In this document: positions 10,320 to 16,781 of the stretch, piece after piece
How positions within the stretch are numbered: position 1 is the first letter of the stretch
Layout of the letters: the number at the start of each line of letters is the position of its first letter
Origin: Trametes villosa
Taxonomy: Eukaryota; Basidiomycota; Agaricomycetes; Polyporales; Polyporaceae
Assembly: GCA_002964805.2 (NCBI GenBank)
Contig: PUDQ02000128.1
Location: forward strand, 1-16,781
DNA: 16,781 nucleotides
Reading direction: 5' to 3'
Notes under the pieces: generated by a model
What the model saw: only the letters and a program-made list of their open reading frames with translations
What the model was told of the DNA's origin: nothing
Database searches by the model: none
Made by a program: the position numbers and the translations under genes

Positions 10320-10967
10320 CTACTCCTCCCACGGCTCGCTTCCGATTAGTGCTGTCGGTTGATTGATCCGACGTTGCTAATTAGAGCCGTTTCCTGCATC
10401 CTCTCTTACTCTTCGTTATTTCTCTCTGCAATTCCCCCACTCAGGCGCTGCGTGTCCCGGAATGTATTCGCTTCCCTCGCTATGTTATCTCCTATGTTAT
10501 CCGGCTGTTCTGGACCCACATCCCGCGCTCCCGAGCAATGTCCCGCAGTCCCTGATGCTGTAAGCTGCTCCATTTGGTCATTTGCTCATGTTTTCCGATC
10601 TTCCCCCTTTCAGATCTGACATTCCCCACGTGTCTCCTCCTTTGGGCCATCCCGCCCGCCCCTCCACGTGCCTGGCGCCCTGCCTGACAAGCGCGTTCAG
10701 TAGCGCTCCCTAAGTAGGAAATCCCGCCCGCGCCCCGCCGCCCCCTTCCGCGCCTCCCTCTCTGTAGTCGCGCGCCCCTCCCCTACATATCGCGCGCTCT
10801 CTTGTCTGTCGCGCGCGCACTGGTTGGTGCTAGCCACGCGTATTAATTGAAGCGCGCATTTGAATCACGGCCGTACATCGTCCCGTTGCCCTGCATCCCC
10901 TCCCGACGTCGCGCGCGCCCTCTCGACGCCGAGCACATCATTCCTACGTCGCGCACACGACCCTCCG
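10320..10967. other. pyrimidine-rich stretch without a gene
   Basis: The plus strand is strongly C/T-rich (many CTCCC, CGCGCGCCCCTCCC and TTCCC runs), with no supportable open frame on either strand and no recognisable repeat ends. It sits between the breakpoint of the truncated gene and the retrotransposon LTR. It could be the edge of another insertion or the former promoter side of a lost gene. It lacks the dense hairpins of the neighbouring element. Confidence 0.4.
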
Positions 10968-11255
10968 TGTAAAACTCACGGGTGTCGGGCACTTCTGATG
11001 CCCGCAGTCTCCAAGTACTCTGGTCCGGGCTCTATTAGGGCTCGGCGTACTCGGGAGATGGTGGGGCAGTTGTAGAAGGCTGCCCTCACCAGACGCGCGG
11101 GCTCCGAATACCCGCGCGTCGTACGCGTCTATCTAATACATGATATCTACGCGGTATCTTATCCTAGCGCAACTAGCGCTAGGTACATCTCGCGACATAG
11201 CGCAACTAGCGCTATGTCCTGCAATAACCCGTAACGACCACGGAGGGTCGTTACA
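10968..11255 (-). repeat. 3' LTR, 288 bp
   Basis: On the element strand it begins TGTAACGACC directly after a polypurine tract and ends ...GTTTTACA, giving TGTAA/TTACA-type inverted ends around the canonical TG...CA. It contains strong perfect hairpins: 10986-11004 (6-bp stem), 11092-11120 (10 bp), 11163-11183 (8 bp), 11194-11218 (10 bp) and 11231-11254 (9 bp). The second LTR is outside the window, so the outer edge rests on the terminal sequence alone. Confidence 0.85.
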
Positions 11256-11266
11256 CTCTCCCCCTC
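11256..11266 (-). promoter_or_regulatory. polypurine tract (plus-strand primer site)
   Basis: The element strand reads GAGGGGGAGAG immediately before the LTR start TGTAACG. This is the expected place and composition for the RNase H-resistant primer of second-strand DNA synthesis. Confidence 0.85.
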
Positions 11267-11729
11267 TAGACCCGTTGTACGGGTCTACAATAGAATATTA
11301 TAGTAAAAGGAACGACTGCTGATATTCGCAGTCATAGCACTATATGATACAAAGAGTTGCGCATAGTGCGTGCGCAACTCATATATATACAATGAGTTAG
11401 TGAGCCAAGTAGGCTCACGGTGTGGTCACAGCAGTGTAGTGGGATATATACACGACTGCAGATATTAGCAGTCATACCACTACACTACCATGATATGGTA
11501 GTGTTTTTTGTTTTTTGGGTTATGGATGCGCGCACCGTGGGGTGCGGCTATGTACATTAGTACCGCAGCTATGGCGGACGAACCGATCAATTTTTGACGC
11601 AGATCGGTTGCGTTATGCCCGAGGAGACGATAATATCGTCTCCTACGGGGACTGCAAATATTTGCAGTCATACCGTCGTGGTATACGACGAGTGCATGAC
11701 GGATGCACTCGAAGGTTGTGATTAGACAC
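11267..11729 (-). other. 3' untranslated region made of consecutive hairpins
   Basis: Between the stop of the extra ORF and the polypurine tract the sequence is almost wholly inverted repeats (stem/loop): 11267-11287 (9/3), 11314-11333 (6/8), 11354-11380 (10/7), 11400-11418 (7/5), 11454-11473 (6/8), 11483-11503 (8/5), 11581-11609 (8/13), 11622-11644 (10/3), 11650-11669 (perfect 20-bp palindrome) and 11689-11711 (9/5). No protein is encoded. Confidence 0.85.
11314..11669. repeat. three dispersed GACTGC...GCAGTC palindromes
   Basis: The same palindrome, GACTGC + AT-rich 8-base centre + GCAGTC followed by ATA, occurs at 11314-11333, 11454-11473 and 11650-11669. The centres differ (TGATATTC, AGATATTA, AAATATTT) while the arms are identical. 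In the third copy the centre is itself symmetrical, so the whole 20 bases are a perfect palindrome. This reads as a repeated structural or binding site inside the element's 3' UTR. Confidence 0.8.
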
Positions 11730-14297
11730 CTACGCGGTGTCGTCGTGTGGCGATGACGGGGTGAGAGGGGAGGATCCCTGCTCACCCGTCGCGTTCTCGC
11801 TCTCGTCGTGCCTGTCGCTAGTAGCGGCAGGCGGTTGGGAAGGACCGGCGACGGGTGCCTCCTGCACGTCCTCCATCGCGCGAGCGGGGGAGTACGGCGG
11901 AGGTGGGACTCCGTCATCGGGATGGGTACCCGCCACTATGTGTGACGGGGTCGAGGCAATGCTCGACGGTTCGGCGACCGCAGTTATGGCGGTCGCGGCG
12001 GTGGTAGTGGACGCGTCGGTCATGTCGACGTCGTCGGTGGTAACGGCAGGCGCCTCGGGCGCCTGCGGGGGTGCTGGTACGGGTGCGGGTGCTGGTGCGG
12101 GTACGGGTGCGGGCGCAGGTGCGGGCGCGTTGGGGGGCGGCAGTGGGCCGCCTGTGGCGACTGGTCCCAAGTCCCGCGAACTGGGCACGACTCCGACGTC
12201 GAGAGTCGAATTCGGGCCGCCATCCATTTGAGGCAGCAGCGACCGAAGGTCGCGCCCGTTCCGCTCGTTGCGGCACAGTCTCGCGAGCGGTAGGAACCGC
12301 TCCGCAGCCGTCGGGGTAAGACCGCGCGCCGCAAACCAGCGCGCTAGATGGAACAACGTCGTGCTTGCGACGTCGTTGGGGTAGGGGCCCGGGTGGTAGC
12401 TAGTACCCACGGGGTACTGCCCCTGCTCTACCACGTAACGGTAGAGCCCCGGCACTGAAAACAGCCAGTGGGCGAGGGTCACCCAATGCCCTCGCGGTCC
12501 CAGTGGCGTGCCGCGCGGCAGCATCGCTCGAACGGCAACGTGGTACTCCACGCTGCGCGTCGTAGGAAGCCCATTTGGCTCCCGCTCCATCCACTGAGGG
12601 ATACGGCGCTCATCGACGCCATACCAAGCCTGCCACACAGCAGGCGGGTCACTGAAGCTCGGCTGGTTTGGGGCCGGCGCCGTGCGCTGGGCACGCAGCT
12701 TCAGTTTGACCTCCCGCCACTCGGCGGGCGTCCGCTTGCGCGAGAGGGTCGATGACGGCGGCGGCAAGTGCGCCGTCGACGCGTGCTCGAGTCCAGGGGG
12801 AGTGTTTCCCCGGGAGTCGGCTCGTTGAGCCGCCGCGATCAGCGGCGGCGGCGCCTCTCGACGCCACGACGACTGTAGCTGGTTGAGACCAGCCACTCCT
12901 GTGTACTCCGAACGGGAGTTCACTTGACCAATTAGGTCGCGGATGCGGTGAGCCGCCTCACCCGTATCACGGCGAGCAGCCATGATGATGTTGTTGGCGT
13001 CCGCGACGGACACCGGCACGTAGTTGTACCAGTGCCCCGCGAGACGCGGGTCCGAGTCGGTGGGGAGGGCCAACAGGTGGTACGGCCACCCGGGGACCCT
13101 CGCCACATCCGTCGCTGGTTGCGGCGGAGGTTGCGTGCCAAATGGCGCGCCCTGACCCGGAGCATGTGCCGGGCCAGTGTCGCGACGAGCACGACGATAC
13201 CGGTTTCGAGAGACGAGTCTCTCGATCCGCCTCTCGTCGATATCGTCGTCCTCGTCGCTCGTCGCGTTCTCCCAGTCCACCATAGGGTGGTCCCGGTCCG
13301 CGGATGTCGACGAGGTCGGCATCGCCGTCGAGTTCGACGGTCCTGCCACATTTGGCGTCGTCATCTGCGACGCTCCAGTCCTCGATGGTCCTGCCCCGCT
13401 GGGCAGCGACACGATCGGCATCAAGCTGGGCCCAGCGGACGGCGCTGAGCTCCTTGATGTCGACGCGAACGACCTATCGTTCGCAGTATCCCTCCTCCGA
13501 GGGCTGAGTTCCCTCGGGTCGCGTCGTCGTTCGTCGCGCGGAGGCGACGCCCTCCTGTGCCGAGCCCGACTGAGCTCAGCCTCCAACTGCGAGCGCACTT
13601 CATCGCGCTCGTGCTCGTACTCGTCGCGCTCCTGGCGAGCGGCCTCGCGCTCGCTCCGGTATCTGTCCCGGATCGACTTCGTCTCGTCGACGAGCTCCTT
13701 CATCTTCTGGAGCTTCGCCTCGAGCTCCGCGATCCGATCGCGGCTCCTCCCCTCCTCCCCCCTCTGGTGCTCCTCGAAGTGCCGCCAGAACCGCTGCTGC
13801 AGTTCTGACTGGACGCGCGTCTGCGCGTCCCGGAACGTCGAGTCTGACGCCGCCGAGTTGTAGTGGCGGACAAAGTCCGCGCACACAGCGCAGTTGTCGC
13901 TGTGCGCGACCAACAAGTGTTGGCCCGCTACGGGCGCCCAGGTCATGCTCGAGAAGGGCATGAGGGGGATGCCACCAGTCTGTGGCATCGGCGCGCTCGA
14001 ACTGGGCGCGCTCTGGAATGCAGGACCCGCTTGATGCGGGAACTGGAAGCCGCCGCCGTACGGAAACCCGTAGGCGGGCATGCCCTGCGAGAAGGCATGC
14101 GGGAACTGCTGGGGGTGGGTTACCCCCGGCATGGACGAGAATGCGGGAGCTGCCGCTTGTTGCGGCAGCAGGAACTGCGAAGGTTGGGGGAAGGGGATGT
14201 TTTGCTGTTGAGGGGCCGCAGGTTGCGACCCCTGTTGCTCCGAGGCTTGCTGCCCGGAGCCGCTGGCTTGCGTGTTGTCTTGCGGGGCGTCGTTCAT
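11730..14297 (-). CDS. retroelement extra ORF downstream of pol, 855 aa, unknown function
   Basis: A single uninterrupted frame lies where retroviruses carry env, between pol and the LTR and on the same strand, so it is very probably element-encoded. Residues 1-110 are Gln/Pro/Ala/Phe-rich. A possible metal site, H132-x3-C136-x2-C139-x5-H145, follows. Residues about 155-245 are a charged coiled coil, then comes a Ser/Arg-rich disordered stretch. About 395-480 and 545-690 look folded and conserved (GWPYHLLALP, HWYNYVP; VWQAWYGVDERRIPQWM, HWVTLAHWLFSVPGLYRYV). The C-terminus is a Pro-Ala repeat with an acidic tail. I see no signal peptide or transmembrane segment, so it is not a typical envelope protein, and no CCHC zinc knuckle, so it is not a standard Gag. 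The coiled coil and possible metal site would fit a nucleic-acid-binding or Gag-like assembly protein. The ATG at 14297 is 247 bp past the pol stop. The gene carries the same hairpin pattern as pol. Confidence 0.75.
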   Translation of the reverse strand: MNDAPQDNTQASGSGQQASEQQGSQPAAPQQQNIPFPQPSQFLLPQQAAAPAFSSMPGVTHPQQFPHAFSQGMPAYGFPYGGGFQFPHQAGPAFQSAPSSSAPMPQTGGIPLMPFSSMTWAPVAGQHLLVAHSDNCAVCADFVRHYNSAASDSTFRDAQTRVQSELQQRFWRHFEEHQRGEEGRSRDRIAELEAKLQKMKELVDETKSIRDRYRSEREAARQERDEYEHERDEVRSQLEAELSRARHRRASPPRDERRRDPRELSPRRRDTANDRSFASTSRSSAPSAGPSLMPIVSLPSGAGPSRTGASQMTTPNVAGPSNSTAMPTSSTSADRDHPMVDWENATSDEDDDIDERRIERLVSRNRYRRARRDTGPAHAPGQGAPFGTQPPPQPATDVARVPGWPYHLLALPTDSDPRLAGHWYNYVPVSVADANNIIMAARRDTGEAAHRIRDLIGQVNSRSEYTGVAGLNQLQSSWRREAPPPLIAAAQRADSRGNTPPGLEHASTAHLPPPSSTLSRKRTPAEWREVKLKLRAQRTAPAPNQPSFSDPPAVWQAWYGVDERRIPQWMEREPNGLPTTRSVEYHVAVRAMLPRGTPLGPRGHWVTLAHWLFSVPGLYRYVVEQGQYPVGTSYHPGPYPNDVASTTLFHLARWFAARGLTPTAAERFLPLARLCRNERNGRDLRSLLPQMDGGPNSTLDVGVVPSSRDLGPVATGGPLPPPNAPAPAPAPVPAPAPAPVPAPPQAPEAPAVTTDDVDMTDASTTTAATAITAVAEPSSIASTPSHIVAGTHPDDGVPPPPYSPARAMEDVQEAPVAGPSQPPAATSDRHDESENATGEQGSSPLTPSSPHDDTA

Positions 14298-14544
14298 GGC
14301 GCGGGCGTCGTTGTTGGTGGTGGTGGTGAGGTGGCAGAGGTCGGTTATGACCCTGCACTCGCGAGGTCGCCGTCTTAAAGCGCCGGCGGAGTCCGAACGC
14401 GTCGGTGGCTGCCTCGCGCACGCGAGCCTGCTCGTGACGTACTACTTCACGGTCACGCGCTTTCTGCGCGTGCTCTGTCCTTCACCACAACTACTCACTC
14501 GGGTAGTCTTGACCACGAAGCGCATGTTGCGCTTCGTACATCCG

Positions 14545-16781
14545 CTAAGTTTTGGCGGATGTTTTCTTGGGCAACGCGCGCCAAGATGACACGCCCATTA
14601 GACGACAATACTCGTCTAATGCTACGAGCTCCTTACAGTGCTCGTAGGGTTCCCATGTATGGTCCCCCATCGTCCACCGCACGTGGAACTGGCACTTATT
14701 GCCATTCCACTCGTGGCCGATAATCTCTTCCACCAACCATTCGGTGGAGTCTTCATTGCCGAAGTCGTAATACGACTTTGCCTCACGATGCGGGAATACC
14801 GCATCGTCGTTTGGCTCATAGCGTCGTAATAGCGACGCGTGGAACCGAGGGTGTATCCTTCGGTTCCGGAGTTCTTCTGGTAACTCCAGTACGTAGTTTG
14901 ACGTACTGGGTATGCTCTCAATTATAGCATACGGTCCGATGTACTTAGGCACGAGTTTTCGTGCCCTACCCTTAGGTATCGACAAATTCTTTGTCGATAG
15001 GTATACCTTGTCCCCGACCTCAAAGTCGGGTTCGGCTTGCCTATGCTTATTCGCATAGTGTGTCTGGCGCACTCGCGCCTCGATGATGGCATCATGCGCC
15101 ATCTCCAGGTTCGCCTTGGCTCTGAGTGCGAACTCTCGCACTCCTCGAAACGGAGTGTCCGTTCCGATTCCGTTCATAGAACGCGGGAGATACCCGTAGT
15201 TCAACTCGAACGGAGCGAACCCTGTGGTAGAACTTACCGCAGAGTTGATAGCGAACTCCGCTATCGGTAGCTTCTCATACCAGTCCAACTGGTCAGGAGC
15301 TACCAATGCACGGAGTATCTGCGACACTGAGCGTATACTACGCTCAGATAATCCATCCGTCTGTGGATGGAACGACGTGGACATAAGCAGCTTCGCCCCC
15401 ATAAGACGATGCAGCTCCTTCCAGAACTTGGAAGTGAACTTCGAGTCTCTATCAGAGACTATGGAGTCCGGTAGCCCGTGTAGACGGACTACTTCCCTGA
15501 AGTAGACCAGCGCCAGGTCTGACGCTGTGTCGGTTGTCTTGATGGGTATGAGGTGTACCATCGAGGTCAACCGACAGACTACAATCCATATGTAGTCGTA
15601 TCCGTGCGAGGGCGGAAACGGACCGAAGAAATCCATGGACATAGACGTCCATGGCACCGTGGGTATCGGTAGCGAGTGTAACAGCCCTATAGGGGGCTGT
15701 GTACTTATTTTCGTGGTGTGGCACACGCCGCACGAAATGCAGAACTTGTCTACATCTTTGCGTAACGCGGGCCACCAAAACCACTTGCGCACGTACTCTG
15801 ACGTGCGCTGAGGTCCAAGATGTCCAAGCGCGCTATGTGCTTGGTCTAACACGAGCTCCTGAAGGGCCCGTTTCCGATACAGACCACGAGGTATACACAA
15901 TACCTCGTCGCCTTCACGGTTCTTGGTGTATATCACACCCTCGCGCATTACGAATGCGCGATGCTGAGTAGGCCGTTCCAGTATTTTCTGAAACGTCGGG
16001 TCATTAACATAACCTGACTTGACGGCTTTCAGGAAGCCGTCGTCTCCTTCTACCCAGACACGCAAAGAGGGACCCGCAGATAACGAGTCCGACAGCGTCA
16101 CATTGTCGCTGTCCGGGGTTGCCGCAGTCACCGAGATAGGTGCGTGTGCAGCGTAACGAGCCGACTCTACGACTCGTTCCTCTATTGGTTCTTGCACGCG
16201 TGTAGCGTGCGCATTATCTGTTTCTAGCCGCGCGAGTTTCCGCGCAGATCGACGCAACACTCGAGCTGCGCGTAGCTCGATGAGTCGGGAGAAGGGGAGA
16301 TCATCCCCTTCAGGATCTAGCCGCAAATCGGCGTTAACATAGTCGAAATCTTCGGCTAGTTCCTCTATGTCGTCGTGTTCGAAGTAGCGGGACAAACAGT
16401 CCGCTACTTTGTTCAGTTTACCTGGAATATAGGTAATCGTCTTGTCGAACCTCGACAAGAATTCGTACCACCGTATCTGACGGTGGTTAGGACGCTCGAG
16501 TCCCTCAAGGAACTCGAGAGCTCTATGGTCAGTGACTATATTGAGCTTTCGTCCTATGAGCTTGTCCTCCCACTTGAACAAGCCTTCCATGATGGCTAGA
16601 GCTTCTTGCTCGTAGGTGCGATACGCCCGTTGTGCGGACGTAAATTTCTTCGACAGGAACCCGGCTGGCCTGCAAGTTTGCCAGTCGGGTCCTTGCCCGT
16701 ATAACGCTCCGAGTCCATACACGGACGCATCACAGATCAACCAAATGGGATCTGTGGAAGCCGGATCTATCGGCTTCAGTA
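14545..16781 (-). CDS. pol: Pol polyprotein, C-terminal part (RNase H, integrase, chromodomain), 5' partial
   Basis: The frame is open through the window edge; 744 codons are visible from 16779 to the TAG at 14545. It starts inside the RT/RNase H region (LKPIDPAS...PIWLICDASVYG). RNase H acids are at about D17, E59 and D84. An integrase zinc domain has H315, H320, C347 and C350. The catalytic triad is D383 (SMDFFGPF), D443 (SDRDSKF) and E479 (GLSERSIR), with the canonical 35 residues between the last two. A GPY/F-like region (KYIGPYAI) follows, and a chromodomain (about 680-728: EWLVEEIIGHEW...FHVRWT...HTWEPYEH) should direct integration to methylated-histone chromatin. All key residues are present and there is no internal stop, so the protein could be active. 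Function: copies the element RNA and inserts the DNA. Confidence 0.95.
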   Translation of the reverse strand, partial: LKPIDPASTDPIWLICDASVYGLGALYGQGPDWQTCRPAGFLSKKFTSAQRAYRTYEQEALAIMEGLFKWEDKLIGRKLNIVTDHRALEFLEGLERPNHRQIRWYEFLSRFDKTITYIPGKLNKVADCLSRYFEHDDIEELAEDFDYVNADLRLDPEGDDLPFSRLIELRAARVLRRSARKLARLETDNAHATRVQEPIEERVVESARYAAHAPISVTAATPDSDNVTLSDSLSAGPSLRVWVEGDDGFLKAVKSGYVNDPTFQKILERPTQHRAFVMREGVIYTKNREGDEVLCIPRGLYRKRALQELVLDQAHSALGHLGPQRTSEYVRKWFWWPALRKDVDKFCISCGVCHTTKISTQPPIGLLHSLPIPTVPWTSMSMDFFGPFPPSHGYDYIWIVVCRLTSMVHLIPIKTTDTASDLALVYFREVVRLHGLPDSIVSDRDSKFTSKFWKELHRLMGAKLLMSTSFHPQTDGLSERSIRSVSQILRALVAPDQLDWYEKLPIAEFAINSAVSSTTGFAPFELNYGYLPRSMNGIGTDTPFRGVREFALRAKANLEMAHDAIIEARVRQTHYANKHRQAEPDFEVGDKVYLSTKNLSIPKGRARKLVPKYIGPYAIIESIPSTSNYVLELPEELRNRRIHPRFHASLLRRYEPNDDAVFPHREAKSYYDFGNEDSTEWLVEEIIGHEWNGNKCQFHVRWTMGDHTWEPYEHCKELVALDEYCRLMGVSSWRALPKKTSAKT

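Larger units (their letters stand above)
10986..16777. repeat. dense array of short perfect hairpins spanning the retroelement
   Basis: Perfect inverted repeats with short loops follow one another through LTR, UTR, extra ORF, spacer and pol. Examples (stem/loop): 11194-11218 (10/5), 11622-11644 (10/3), 12046-12066 (9/3), 13465-13484 (8/4), 13811-13830 (8/4), 13968-13989 (8/6), 14149-14169 (8/5), 14515-14537 (10/3), 14596-14621 (10/6), 14785-14807 (9/5), 14977-14999 (10/3), 15327-15347 (9/3), 15633-15654 (8/6), 15787-15808 (8/6), 15886-15908 (8/7), 15941-15961 (9/3), 16021-16041 (8/5), 16382-16409 (9/10), 16441-16459 (8/3), 16467-16487 (8/5), 16731-16756 (8/10). Several abut without a gap: 14841-14867, 14868-14887, 14886-14909, 14910-14932. 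Arm sequences differ from one hairpin to the next, so this is not a copied repeat unit; each arm pairs with its own partner only. Density is lower over the coiled-coil codons (13600-13800). Confidence 0.9.
10968..16781 (-). mobile_element. Ty3/gypsy chromovirus LTR retrotransposon, 3' part
   Basis: Read on the minus strand the order is pol C-terminal half, spacer, extra ORF, 3' untranslated region, polypurine tract, 3' LTR. The integrase-after-RNase H order and the C-terminal chromodomain mark the chromovirus branch of Ty3/gypsy. The remaining element (gag, protease, most of reverse transcriptase, 5' LTR) lies beyond 16781. All visible frames are intact, so this may be a young copy. The five bases next to the LTR (10963-10967, CTCCG) would be one side of the target duplication. 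Confidence 0.92.

Noticed and set aside
10194..10332. GTG at 10332 as the start of a complete small gene
   Set aside because: GTG is not a normal start in fungal nuclear genes, and homology to the full gene ends just inside this point, which fits a truncation breakpoint better.
13177..13863. 228-codon plus-strand open frame opposite the extra ORF
   Set aside because: It is a shadow of the coiled-coil and Arg/Ser-rich codons on the minus strand and has no domain of its own.
11730..14297. The 855-aa ORF as the element's Gag
   Set aside because: Gag should precede pol and normally has a CCHC knuckle. This ORF follows pol and lacks it. A Gag-like role is left open as a hypothesis only.
10986..16777. 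Hairpin array as CRISPR or as a tandem repeat family
   Set aside because: There is no recurring direct repeat or uniform spacer; each hairpin has its own arm sequence, and most lie in coding sequence of a fungal retroelement.

Overview
The window looks like a piece of a filamentous basidiomycete genome (Agaricomycetes-like). It is GC-rich, its genes have many introns of about 50-75 bp with GT(A/G)NG(T/C) donors, it holds a fungal-type Clf1 splicing factor and a MACPF pore-forming-type gene, and its right third is a chromodomain Ty3/gypsy retrotransposon. Every protein-coding gene I can support is on the minus strand.

Layout: 1-2273 is non-coding, with an (AT)n run, a 175-bp MITE with 24-bp perfect terminal inverted repeats and TA flanks (1150-1324), and a small tandem repeat. 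2274-5375 is a complete 11-exon clf1/syf3/crooked-neck gene (759 aa) whose intron chain I rebuilt; one intron is unusually long at 348 bp. 5910-7996 is a complete 10-exon gene for a 510-aa MACPF-domain protein with a C-terminal beta-rich module, preceded by a TATA box. 9682-10319 is a second copy of only that C-terminal module. It keeps the same intron positions and an open frame but has lost its whole MACPF part. 8059-9681 and 10320-10967 hold nothing I can assign.

10968-16781 is the 3' part of a Ty3/gypsy chromovirus on the minus strand. In element order it has the C-terminal part of pol (RNase H, integrase, chromodomain), a 247-bp spacer, an unusual 855-aa extra ORF in the position of env, a 3' untranslated region, a polypurine tract and a 288-bp 3' LTR (TGTAACGACC...TTTTACA). 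The 5' half lies beyond the window.

The most striking signal belongs to no standard feature class. The whole retroelement, coding and non-coding, is built as a nearly continuous chain of short perfect hairpins (stems of 6-10 bp, loops of 3-10 nt), often directly abutting. About 34 stems of 8 bp or more are found by eye in about 5.8 kb, where less than about one is expected by chance. The pattern covers pol, the extra ORF, the UTR and the LTR, stops at the LTR edge, and was not noticed in the two host genes. It is therefore a property of the element: either selected RNA/DNA structure compatible with coding, or the product of a palindrome-making copying process.
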